Positions 9,089 to 16,899 of a DNA stretch of 64,000 nt are shown here, one piece after another. The position numbers and the translations under genes are program-made. The DNA lies in assembly GCA_002280565.1 (NCBI GenBank), contig NCEF01000019.1:16232-80231 (forward strand), given 5' to 3'. A model generated the notes under the pieces. It was not told the DNA's origin, ran no database searches, and saw only the letters and a list, made by a program, of their open reading frames with translations. Origin of the DNA: Sphingomonas sp. 32-66-10 (lineage in GTDB: Bacteria; Pseudomonadota; Alphaproteobacteria; Sphingomonadales; Sphingomonadaceae). The stretch's first letter is position 1; every line of letters begins with the position of its first letter.

Positions 9089-9617
9089 CGCGCGCGCGCA
9101 CGAATAGCACGACGGCAAAAATCAGTTCGAGCGCGCCGACGCAGATCGCAACATTTATCGGGGCGTGTTGGCCGGCGATCGCAAAGCCGATGCCCGTTGC
9201 GAATAGCACGCCTCCCAAAGCCCAGTAGGTGCGGTCGCGGTACAAGGTAGCGAAAGAGAAATAGCGTGCGCCGACGATGACGGCGAACAGGGCAAAGGAA
9301 AGTGCCGGGACAATGGGCAACATCGCATAGGCGACGAAAATTCCGGCGAACAGCGGCACGGTTACTTCAAACCCAAGTGCGCCGAGCGGATTGGTCTTCG
9401 ACGCCGGCCGGGCACCAAACATCAGACGGGCAATCAGGGAGCCCATCGGAAAGATCGACATACCTCCAAGAAAGAGCACGAGAAACGCCCGTTCCGGCCC
9501 CATCGAGTACCATATGGCCCCAGAGGCGAGCCAGACCAAACCGGAAACGAGTACGCCCGGCGCACCAAAAGCATAGGCTAAGCGCAGCTCATCTTGCGCA
9601 TCTGAAATCGCGACCAT
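9072..9617 (-). CDS. integral membrane protein of unknown function (possibly DUF7010 family)
   Basis: The 181-residue product is nearly all membrane. Hydrophobic segments lie at about 20-38, 43-60, 80-100, 103-122, 133-150 and 157-175, with short charged loops. The text GVLVSGLVWLASGAIWYSMG and the following PMGSLIARLMF resemble DUF7010-type small membrane proteins; that assignment is from memory and tentative. No catalytic residues stand out. Its 3' end overlaps the end of lptG by 17 bases, tail to tail, and it lies 18 bases from the desaturase stop region on its other side, transcribed in the same direction. Confidence 0.7.
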   Translation of the reverse strand: MVAISDAQDELRLAYAFGAPGVLVSGLVWLASGAIWYSMGPERAFLVLFLGGMSIFPMGSLIARLMFGARPASKTNPLGALGFEVTVPLFAGIFVAYAMLPIVPALSFALFAVIVGARYFSFATLYRDRTYWALGGVLFATGIGFAIAGQHAPINVAICVGALELIFAVVLFVRARAIPRS

Positions 9618-9635
9618 GCTTCCCCCGTTGAAGCG

Positions 9636-10745
9636 CTACTCAGCCCGCACCTTCATCGTGCTCGCCGCCAGCCGCGCCATCAGGCCACGCAGCGTCGGGT
9701 AGTTGGCCCCCTGATAGGTCGACTCCGCCCCCAGCGCGTCCGACAGCCGCCGGTGCGCCTCGCCCAGCGAGTGATAGGGCAGGCTCGGCAGCAGATGGTG
9801 CAGCGCGTGGAAGCGCAGACCCACCGGCGCCCATAGATAGGGCAGGAACCCGCCCGGTACGTTGACGCTGTCGAGATATTGCGCGGTCACCGTCAGCGGC
9901 TCGCCCTCATTCTCCCACAGATGCGCGACCAGCGTGCGCACCTGATTGAGCACCGCGACGCCCGAGATCACGACCATGTAGGTCAGGAACGCCTTGAGCG
10001 GCAGCACGCCGGTCACAGCCGTGGCGATCAGCGTCACCGCGACGATGCTCGCACCGATCTCCTGCCAGCGCCACTGCTTCGCGAACTCGCCCTCGGGCGA
10101 CTTGCGTTCGAACTTCGGATTGATCTGCAGGCCCGAATAGCGACCGACGACGGTGCGGCGCAGCGTCTTCGACAGCAGCGACAGTGGCCCCAGCACGCCG
10201 AAGCGCAGCAGCAACCCGACCGGCATCAGCGTCGAAACCAGCAGGAACACCGGCAGCGTCCACGGCTTCATCAGCGCGAGCGGCAGATATTCGGGATCCT
10301 CTACCGTGCCATAGCGGGTGCGCGTATGGTGGATGGTGTGAATGCCCTCATACATGAAGCTCGGCAGCATCATCGGGATGCCGAGCAGCAGGTTCCAGCC
10401 CACGCGGAACCCCGGCAGCAGCGAATGTTTGAGGTGCGTAATCTCATGGATGAACAGGCTCGCGCGATAGAGCGCGAGCACGGCGAGCACCCCGCTCGCC
10501 AGCGCCCAGCCCAGCGACGGGGCAAGGATCGCCCCGGCCAGCGCGGAATAGCCAACCGCCGCCGACCCCAGAAAATCGGTCCAGTAAATCCGCGGGCTCG
10601 GCGTCTGCAGATCGCGCGTCAGTTCGGCCGCTGCGCGCAGCATCGCCTTGTCATCGGCCATGCCCGACAGGCGGATCTTTGCCGACGCGGCGGGCGCGTC
10701 AGCCACGCGGTCCTGCACGGCCGCATCAAGGGCAAGAGTATTCAT
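9636..10745 (-). CDS. membrane fatty acid desaturase
   Basis: This di-iron membrane desaturase inserts a double bond into an acyl chain. Three histidine clusters are visible in family order: HEITHLKH, HTIHHTRT and HALHHLLP. They are separated by hydrophobic hairpins, and the protein is 369 residues long. The start chosen is ATG at 10745 (MNTLALDAAV), because the codons further upstream in this frame have the composition of intergenic sequence. The closest families are FA_desaturase proteins acting on phospholipid or sphingolipid chains; the exact substrate cannot be told. It is transcribed away from the gene at 10883, sharing a 137-base divergent promoter region. Confidence 0.85.
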   Translation of the reverse strand: MNTLALDAAVQDRVADAPAASAKIRLSGMADDKAMLRAAAELTRDLQTPSPRIYWTDFLGSAAVGYSALAGAILAPSLGWALASGVLAVLALYRASLFIHEITHLKHSLLPGFRVGWNLLLGIPMMLPSFMYEGIHTIHHTRTRYGTVEDPEYLPLALMKPWTLPVFLLVSTLMPVGLLLRFGVLGPLSLLSKTLRRTVVGRYSGLQINPKFERKSPEGEFAKQWRWQEIGASIVAVTLIATAVTGVLPLKAFLTYMVVISGVAVLNQVRTLVAHLWENEGEPLTVTAQYLDSVNVPGGFLPYLWAPVGLRFHALHHLLPSLPYHSLGEAHRRLSDALGAESTYQGANYPTLRGLMARLAASTMKVRAE

Positions 10746-10882
10746 AGGGTACGGCATTGCCAACAGATCGTGGCCATTGCGTGGCATTTCAACAGTCTCC
10801 CCATGGCACGCGCTCATCCGGTTGACTTGTGCCGATGTTGGCGTGACTGCTTTGACCAAGATCAACGATAAGGTGCCATTCC

Positions 10883-12043
10883 GTGGCCAATGCCCCGCTC
10901 GCCATCCGTCCGGTTTCCAGCAAGGCGGACACGCGCGATTTCATCGAACTCGCCTACCGCCTCAACCGCGGCGACCCCAATTGGGTACCGCCACTGCGCA
11001 GCGAGGTCGCTGCCGCGATCAATCCGAAGAAGAATGGCTGGTTCAGCCATGCCGAGGCGCAACTGTTCCTGGCCGAGCGCGACGGACGCCCGGTGGGACG
11101 GATCGCCGCGCATATCGACCGGCTGGCGCTGGAAATGCCGGCCGAACAGGGCTTTGGTCCCGGCACCGGCTTTTTCGGACTGTTCGAGGCAGAGGACGCC
11201 AATGTCGCCCGGGCACTGATGAACACCGCGCAGGATTGGCTGCGCAAAAAGGGCATGACCCGCGTGGTCGGCCCCGTGTCGCTGTCGATCTGGGAAGAGC
11301 CTGGGCTGTTGGTCCAGGGTCATGACCATCCACCAACGGTGATGATGGGTCATCACAAGCCGGCCTATCGCAATTACATCGAGGATGCCGGCTTCGCTCC
11401 CGTCAAACAGCTCAAAACCTATGAGCTCGACATCACCCACGAATTTCCGCCTTTGGTCCAACGCATCATCGCGCTGGGCGAGAAGAATGATCGCATCCGC
11501 ATCCGCACCGTCGACAAGTCGCGCTTTGCGGAAGAGGCGGCGATCATCCTCGCCATCCTCAACGATGCATGGTCGGACAATTGGGGCTTTGTCCCCCTGA
11601 CTCCGCCCGAAATCGACGATGTCGGAAAGAAGCTGAAGCCGATCGTGTTCGAAAAGCTGATCCGCATTGCCGAGCTGGATGGCGAACCCGTTGCGTTCAT
11701 GATCACGCTGCCCGATCTCAATGAAGCCATTGCACCGCTCCAGGGTAACCTCTTCCCGCTTGGCTGGGCAAAGCTGCTCTGGTGGCTCCGCCGGGGGAAG
11801 GCGCGGACGATGCGCGTCCCGCTGATGGGCGTGCTCAAAAAGCTGCAGGGGTCGCGCATGGCGAGCCAGCTCGCCTTCATGATGATCGAATATATCCGCC
11901 GCGATGCCGTTGCCGATTTCGGCGCGTCGCGCGGCGAGATCGGCTGGGTGCTTGACGATAATCAGGGGATGAACGCCATCGCCGAGACGATCGAGAGCCG
12001 GGTCAACCGGGTCTACCAGATTTATGCCAAGGAACTTGGCTAG
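10883..12043 (+). CDS. GNAT-fold N-acetyltransferase-like protein
   Basis: The 386-residue soluble protein belongs to a conserved sphingomonad family usually labelled N-acetyltransferase. The N-terminal half contains acetyltransferase-like blocks (FLAERDGRPVGRIAAHID and MNTAQDWLRKKGMTRVVGP). The C-terminal half contains a second such fold (RIAELDGEPVAFMITLPDLN, then GEIGWVLDDNQGMNAIAE). Substrate is unknown. GTG at 10883 gives an N-terminus, ANAPLAIRPVSSKADTRDF, that begins directly with a GNAT strand. A strong hairpin follows the gene at 12099-12132. Confidence 0.75.
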   Translation: MANAPLAIRPVSSKADTRDFIELAYRLNRGDPNWVPPLRSEVAAAINPKKNGWFSHAEAQLFLAERDGRPVGRIAAHIDRLALEMPAEQGFGPGTGFFGLFEAEDANVARALMNTAQDWLRKKGMTRVVGPVSLSIWEEPGLLVQGHDHPPTVMMGHHKPAYRNYIEDAGFAPVKQLKTYELDITHEFPPLVQRIIALGEKNDRIRIRTVDKSRFAEEAAIILAILNDAWSDNWGFVPLTPPEIDDVGKKLKPIVFEKLIRIAELDGEPVAFMITLPDLNEAIAPLQGNLFPLGWAKLLWWLRRGKARTMRVPLMGVLKKLQGSRMASQLAFMMIEYIRRDAVADFGASRGEIGWVLDDNQGMNAIAETIESRVNRVYQIYAKELG

Positions 12044-12098
12044 AGCCTATTCGGGCTGGTGCCGCGATCCAGAGCAGATGAATCCAACTCTAGGAAAT

Positions 12099-12132
12099 GC
12101 GGCCCGCGGCGATAGGGGGCACCGCGGGCCGC
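12099..12132. terminator. hairpin between convergent genes
   Basis: An 11-base perfect stem, GCGGCCCGCGG with CCGCGGGCCGC, encloses a 12-base loop between the stop of the gene ending at 12043 (plus) and the stop of the gene ending at 12140 (minus). There is no long T run on either side, so it is a probable bidirectional terminator by position and stem strength rather than a classic intrinsic one. Confidence 0.6.
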
Positions 12133-12139
12133 GCCCTCG

Positions 12140-12385
12140 TTACCGTTCCGGGGCGAGGGGATCGAAATTGTCGTCGGACATCCATTCCGCGCGGGTCTTG
12201 CAGAGCTTTTTCGCCAGGCGCGAACCGGTGGTCTTGGTCGCGACGCAATAGCGCTTGGTGTCCGCCTTCGGGGCCGACACTTCGTCCGATTGCGTCGATG
12301 CCGACGGGGCGGTGTCGCGGGCCATGGCGGGCGCGGCGGTGGCGATGATCAGGCTGGCTGCGGCGGCGGTGATGAACTTACGCAT
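12140..12385 (-). CDS. small secreted protein, 81 aa
   Basis: The start ATG at 12385 follows GAGGAGACC, a good ribosome binding site, and gives a clear signal peptide (MRKFITAAAASLIIATAAPAMA) with an AMA/RD cleavage site. The mature part of ~59 residues is basic and holds two cysteines (YCVATKTTGSRLAKKLCKTR) that could pair in the periplasm, followed by W and an acidic tail. Similar small exported proteins with a KRxCVxxxxTGSRL pattern are common in sphingomonads; their function is unknown. It is a single gene with hairpins or gaps on both sides. Confidence 0.75.
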   Translation of the reverse strand: MRKFITAAAASLIIATAAPAMARDTAPSASTQSDEVSAPKADTKRYCVATKTTGSRLAKKLCKTRAEWMSDDNFDPLAPER

Positions 12386-12581
12386 GTTGGGTCTCCTCGG
12401 GAAATTGCTTGGGGGCTTGCGGGCCGGCTGGCTGCTCTGCTCTACCCGCAGCTGTGTTAGTGCATTAGCCATGCCAAACACTCGATCTGAGGAATATCAA
12501 TGATTTAGCTCGTCACGAACGTGACGAACTGGAAATTATTCACCGACTATCGGGAAATTTTGCCAATTTCCGGCGGCGGAT

Positions 12582-13355
12582 TTAGCTGCGGAGTTTCGCC
12601 CAGGTCGGGGCGTGATCGCTGGCCTTTTCGCGCCCGCGATAGTCCTTGTCGACGCCCGCATCGGCAAAGCGATCCGCGGCAATCGGGCTGAGCAACAGAT
12701 GGTCGATGCGAAAGCCCGCATCGCGCTGCCACGCGCCTGCCTGATAGTCCCAAAAGGTCCACACCCGCCCCGCCGGGAAGCGGGTGCGCAACGCGTCGGT
12801 CCAGCCCTGTGCCAGCAATGCGCGATAGCCCTGTCGCGATTCCGGTTGCATCAGCGCGTCATCGGCCATCGCCCTGACCGAATAGACATCATCGTCATTG
12901 GGAATGACGTTATAATCGCCCGCCAGCACCACCGGCCGCTCCTCGGCCAGCAAATCGCGCGCATGTGCCGACAGACGCTCGATCCAGCGCAGCTTGTAAT
13001 CGAATTTCGGCCCCGGCACCGGATTGCCATTGGGCAGGTAGATCGACGCGATCACCACGCCGTTCACCTCGGCTTCGATATAGCGGCTATGCTCGTCCTC
13101 GGGCTCACCCGCCAGGCCGCGCTTGCGCTCGACCGGATCCGCGCCCTTGGCCAGGATCGCGACACCGTTGAAGCCCTTTTGCCCATGCCACACCGCGCCA
13201 TAGCCGGCGGCGCGGATGTCCGCTTCAGGAAAGCCCTCGTCCGCCGACTTCAATTCCTGCAGGCACACCACATCCGGCTGCTGCTCGGTCAGGTATTCGA
13301 TCAGGCGCGGCAGGCGCGCCTTGATCCCGTTCACATTGTAGCTGACGATCTTCAA
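12582..13355 (-). CDS. xth: exodeoxyribonuclease III
   Basis: This AP endonuclease and 3'-5' exonuclease of base excision repair cuts at abasic sites and cleans 3' ends. The 257-residue product has the full EEP-fold motif set: KIVSYNVNGIKARL at the N-terminus, the metal-binding Glu in LQELKS, GDYNVIP for Asp and Asn, and SDHAPTWAKL with the catalytic Asp-His near the end. It is the usual length for XthA. It lies 7 bases downstream of erpA on the same strand and is probably co-transcribed with it. Confidence 0.95.
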   Translation of the reverse strand: MKIVSYNVNGIKARLPRLIEYLTEQQPDVVCLQELKSADEGFPEADIRAAGYGAVWHGQKGFNGVAILAKGADPVERKRGLAGEPEDEHSRYIEAEVNGVVIASIYLPNGNPVPGPKFDYKLRWIERLSAHARDLLAEERPVVLAGDYNVIPNDDDVYSVRAMADDALMQPESRQGYRALLAQGWTDALRTRFPAGRVWTFWDYQAGAWQRDAGFRIDHLLLSPIAADRFADAGVDKDYRGREKASDHAPTWAKLRS

Positions 13356-13362
13356 GGCGCGA

Positions 13363-13704
13363 TCAGACGGCGAAGCTGGTGCCGCAGCCGCATCCGGACG
13401 CAGCGTTGGGATTGGTCACCCGGAATGCCGCACCGCCCAGCGATTCGACGAAATCGACGCTGGCGCCGCGCACCAAGTCGAGGCTGATCGGATCGACCAG
13501 CAACGTCACGCCATCGGTTTGCGCGATTGCGTCGTCGTCCGCTGGCGCATCGGCCAGCTCGAACTTGTACTGAAACCCCGAACACCCGCCACCCTCGACC
13601 GACAAACGCAACGTTGCAGGCTTGCCCTGCTTCGCCGCAATCGCGGCAACGCGTGCGGCGGCAGAGGCGGTGAGGCCGATCTCTTCGGAAAGTGCAGTTG
13701 CCAT
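13363..13704 (-). CDS. erpA: iron-sulfur cluster insertion protein ErpA
   Basis: This A-type carrier hands [Fe-S] clusters to apo-enzymes. The 113-residue product carries the three conserved cysteines of the HesB/IscA fold: Cys41 in EGGGCSGFQY and Cys105/Cys107 in GCGCGTSF at the C-terminus. ATG at 13704 is chosen because the protein then has the family's normal length; codons further upstream are not family-like. It forms a short operon with xth. Its promoter region faces the frameshifted gene starting near 13796 on the other strand. Confidence 0.95.
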   Translation of the reverse strand: MATALSEEIGLTASAAARVAAIAAKQGKPATLRLSVEGGGCSGFQYKFELADAPADDDAIAQTDGVTLLVDPISLDLVRGASVDFVESLGGAAFRVTNPNAASGCGCGTSFAV

Positions 13705-13795
13705 AGAGGGCAGATAGGCGTGCGCGGCGCTGGTCGCAACCGCCCTTCGCAGGACCGCTTGACCAAGCGCAACGGCGCGCGCACCCTCGGCGGGA

Positions 13796-14211
13796 TTGTT
13801 GCCATGGACCACGCCGGGCGACGCCAACGACTCGATCACGATCAACGCCGATCCCGGTGCGGCGCTGGGCTGGCAGCACGAAAAGCTGTTTCTCGCGCAG
13901 CTTGTCCCCGTCGCCACGGCGGCCGAAACGGTGGTGGCGTGGCCCAACGGCTATTTCGTTGGCGATCTAAACCCGATGCAGAATCTGGCATTGGCGCGGC
14001 ATCTGGAAACCGGTTCGCCCTCCGGCTTTGCGCCATCGGCGCGGGTCGCCTTGCCTTTGTTTCCGATACCCCACTCGATGCCGGGACCGCCGCTCAGGCG
14101 GCCGCAGACATCGTCAGTCTCTATGCCGATGCGCCATCCAACGCCGCCGACCGCTTCGCCGCGTGGCTCAGCACCCATGACACGTTGCTGATCCGCTACA
14201 CCGAAAGCTGA
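13796..14211 (+). pseudogene. conserved hypothetical protein, probable single-base frameshift
   Basis: Coding-quality sequence runs from TTG 13796 (or a later start) as ITINADPGAALGWQHEKLF, then VVAWPNGYFVGDLNPMQNLA up to LARHL at about 14003. It continues in another frame as GNRFALRLCAIGAGRLAFVS and ends RFAAWLSTHDTLLIRYTES at 14211. Restoring one base between CT and GGA near 14003 joins the two into one protein of ~138 residues; as it stands the first frame runs into Ser/Pro-rich shadow sequence. I do not recognise the family. It is divergent from erpA and convergent with the M23 peptidase gene, beyond a terminator. Confidence 0.6.
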
Positions 14212-14225
14212 TCACAAACGGAAAA

Positions 14226-14253
14226 GGGCCGCCCGGTTCTCCCGGTGCGGCCC
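14226..14253. terminator. intrinsic terminator, mainly for the minus-strand M23 gene
   Basis: GGGCCGC-CCGG pairs with CCGG-T-GCGGCCC, an 11-base stem with one bulge and a 5-base loop. On the minus strand the stem is followed by TTTTCC, so it fits an intrinsic terminator for the peptidase gene ending at 14282. It also lies just past the plus-strand gene ending at 14211. Confidence 0.7.
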
Positions 14254-14281
14254 CCGTCCCTCTCCTGTTATCTCGTCTGGA

Positions 14282-15457
14282 TCAGTTGCCGCCGACGGCG
14301 GTCAGCTGCAGTCGCGCAGCGCTCTGCTGAACCTGTTCGATCACGCTGGTGTTCTGCATGAACGGCATCGGGTTCAGCGCCTTGCCATCGACGCGCACTT
14401 CATAGTGAAGGTGGCTGCCGGTGGAACGGCCGGTCGACCCCATCAGGCCGATCAGCTGGCCGCGACGCACGCGGCTGTTCGGCGCAACCAGAATTTTGGA
14501 CAGGTGGCCATAGCGGGTCTCGATGCCCTTGCCATGGTTGATGGTGATCAGGTTGCCGTAGCCGCCGAAGCGACCGGTGCGGCCCGTCACGCCATCGGCG
14601 GTGGCATAGATCGGCGTGCCGACCGGGCCAGGAATGTCGATGCCGGCATGCATCGCCGCCGTGCCGTGGAACGGATCGGAGCGGACGCCGAAGCTGCTGG
14701 TCAGGCGCATATTCTCGACCGGCTGGAGCGACGGGATGGCGATCACCGACTGTTCGAGCACGTCGAGCTTCTGCCACGTCTGGAACAGCGACCGGAACTG
14801 CGCATCCGCGCTCGCCTCGCCCGCCGCTGCTGCACCCTCAGGCGCCGCCTCATAGGGGCCGCCCATACCGCCAGCGACGAAGCGCTCGGGCTGAATGCCC
14901 ATCTTGCGCAGCTGCTGCTGGGTCAGGTGGAGGCGGATTTGCGCGGTGCGCTGCGCCTTGGCGGCCAGCTTGGCCTGCCGCGCTTCGACCTGACGGAGCG
15001 GGGCGAGCACTTCACGGGCCATCGCGCTGTCGGCGTCGACCGAAACATTCTCGATCGGCATGCCGACGTCGGCGGGCGAACCCTTGCCGCTCAGCACGCC
15101 AGCGATGATCTTCTGGCGCTGCTCGACGCGCGCGGCATGAACCTTGGCGGCTTCCTTGATGGCGGCGACGTCGGCCTCGAGCCGGTTCATCTCGGCGCGC
15201 ATCTTTTCCATCCGCGCTTCGGGGGTCGCGGCGGTGCCGGCGACGCCGGTCGCCATGATCGCGCCAAACGCGGCTTGCGAGACACCATAGGCGGAGAAGG
15301 TGACCGTGATCGCGGCGACACCGGCGAGGATCGCCTGGGTCCGACCGGCGACGCTGAACCGCTTGAGGTCGCGACCGTCATGAAAGATGAAATCACGGGT
15401 CGTGAAGAGATCGCGGAACCGCGATACCAAATTCGCGTTGAGTGTAGTGCTGACCAT
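14282..15457 (-). CDS. M23 family metallopeptidase, membrane-anchored
   Basis: This is a LytM-type zinc peptidase acting on peptidoglycan cross-links or regulating amidases. From ATG 15457 the product has 391 residues: a cytoplasmic N-terminus, a membrane segment at ~45-70 (ILAGVAAITVTFSAYGVSQA), long coiled-coil helices (~85-220), and a C-terminal M23 domain. The zinc ligands are visible: His and Asp in MHAGIDIPGP and His-x-His in GSHLHYEVRV. All metal-site motifs are present, so it is probably an active enzyme rather than an EnvC-type activator. An upstream ATG in frame adds 10 residues of Cys-rich sequence that I rejected. Confidence 0.85.
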   Translation of the reverse strand: MVSTTLNANLVSRFRDLFTTRDFIFHDGRDLKRFSVAGRTQAILAGVAAITVTFSAYGVSQAAFGAIMATGVAGTAATPEARMEKMRAEMNRLEADVAAIKEAAKVHAARVEQRQKIIAGVLSGKGSPADVGMPIENVSVDADSAMAREVLAPLRQVEARQAKLAAKAQRTAQIRLHLTQQQLRKMGIQPERFVAGGMGGPYEAAPEGAAAAGEASADAQFRSLFQTWQKLDVLEQSVIAIPSLQPVENMRLTSSFGVRSDPFHGTAAMHAGIDIPGPVGTPIYATADGVTGRTGRFGGYGNLITINHGKGIETRYGHLSKILVAPNSRVRRGQLIGLMGSTGRSTGSHLHYEVRVDGKALNPMPFMQNTSVIEQVQQSAARLQLTAVGGN

Positions 15458-15555
15458 GAGTCCCCGGCAACCACAGACACGCGCCAATTCACCGGCACAC
15501 GCCTTCGTTAAGCAATCACGTCCGGAAGCAGCCCCTCCGCATCCGACGCATTGGG

Positions 15556-16373
15556 TTAGAGACTGATCGGGCCGGATACGGCAAGGCTTTCGTAATAGTC
15601 GCGCGTTAGACCGGCTGTCTCGCGCGCCGAGTCGTTGAACGGAGGCTTAACCGTTCCGCGAAAATAACGATTCAACAGTGCGCGCCATTCCGCCCGCGAA
15701 TCGATTCGCCGCGCCGCACAGAGTGATTCGAACCACCGCGTCCCTGCGCGGACATGCACGATCTCGTCCCGGAAAATCCGTCCCAGGATTGCGGCGGTAG
15801 CGTGGTCGCCGACCGCTTCGAACCGCTCGATGGTCGCGGGTGTCACATCCAGCCCGCGCGCCTCCAGCACCATCGGCACCACCGCCAGCCGCGCGGCCGC
15901 GTCGCCCGCAGTCGCCACCGCCGCCTCCCACAGGCCGGCATGGGCGGGCATCGCGCCATAATGGCTGCCCAGCTGTTTGAGCCGCCGATCGAGCAGGGCA
16001 AAGTGCATCGCCTCATCCGCGCCGACCTTCATCCAGTCATCGGTGAAAGCGCGCGGAAACTGCCCGCCGAACCGTCCGATCAGGTCGAACGCCAGGTCGA
16101 TCGCAACGAATTCGATATGTGCCAGCGCATGGATCAGCGCCACGCGCCCCCGCTCCGACCCGCCCTTGCCGCGCTTGGGCATGCGGTTAGGCGGCAACAG
16201 CTCCGGCGTCGCCGGACGCGCGGGTTCCTCCGGCATCGCCACGTCGAACGCGAAGTCGAGCCGCCCGAGCCGCCAGTCGCGCGCGGCCTGTCGTGCCGCC
16301 GCGACCTTTGCCAGCGGATCGCGGCGGCGAGCACCGCCCGCGCCGCCTTGGCTACGCTTGGCTTTGTGTTCAT
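15556..16373 (-). pseudogene. DUF455 ferritin-like protein with N-terminal frameshift
   Basis: The main frame encodes a ferritin-like helical bundle of the DUF455 family: SERGRVALIHALAHIEFVAI, DDWMKVGADEAMHF and IFRDEIVHVRAGTRWF supply the metal-binding Glu and His residues. The N-terminal part is split. ATG 16373 starts MNTKPSVAKAARAVLAA in one frame, and the expected continuation DPLAKVAAARQAARDWRLGR and FAFDVAMPEE lies in the next. One missing base in the GCC run near 16321 explains it. Without repair, translation could start only inside the protein at ATG 16242, losing ~45 residues. The gene sits between bcp and the M23 peptidase on the same strand. Confidence 0.75.
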
Positions 16374-16414
16374 CTCCGCTGAACCGGCGCCGTCGCTCTG
16401 AAAAGAGCGCTTGT

Positions 16415-16891
16415 TCACGCCGAACCCAGCTCCTTCACGGCCTCCAGCACTTCGATCACATGGCCGGGCACGCGCACCTTGCGCCATGCCCGCACCAGCG
16501 CGCCATCGGCGTCGAACAGGAAGGTCGACCGGTCGATCCCCATATATTTCTTGCCGTACATCGATTTCTCGACCCACGATCCGAACGCCTCCAGCGCCTT
16601 GCCATCGGGGTCTGTGGCCAGCGGGACGGTCAGGTCATATTTGGTGACGAACTTCTGGTGCTTGATCGTGTTATCGCGCGAAACGCCGAGCAGCCGCACG
16701 CCCAGTGCATCGAACTGGCTTCTAAACGCGCTGAAATCCTGCGCTTCGCGGGTGCAGCCAGCGGTGTCATCCTTGGGGTAGAAATAAAGCACCAGTGGCG
16801 CCCCGATCATCCCGTCCAGCCGAAAGCCGTTGCCGTCGAGACCGATCAGCTCGACCGCCGGAATCGTGTCACCTTCCTCAATCCGCATCAT
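16415..16891 (-). CDS. bcp: thioredoxin-dependent peroxiredoxin, Bcp type
   Basis: This peroxiredoxin reduces H2O2 and organic hydroperoxides. The 158-residue product has the thioredoxin fold, YFYPKDDTAGCTREA with peroxidatic Cys46, and the conserved Arg in DRSTFLFDADG. In E. coli Bcp the resolving Cys is five residues later; here that position is Gln51 and no other Cys is visible, so it should work as a 1-Cys enzyme with an outside reductant. Start is ATG 16891 (MMRIEEGD; ATG 16888 is equivalent) behind GGGAG. It begins 8 bases after glnE ends. Confidence 0.9.
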   Translation of the reverse strand: MMRIEEGDTIPAVELIGLDGNGFRLDGMIGAPLVLYFYPKDDTAGCTREAQDFSAFRSQFDALGVRLLGVSRDNTIKHQKFVTKYDLTVPLATDPDGKALEAFGSWVEKSMYGKKYMGIDRSTFLFDADGALVRAWRKVRVPGHVIEVLEAVKELGSA

Positions 16892-16899
16892 CCGCTCCC

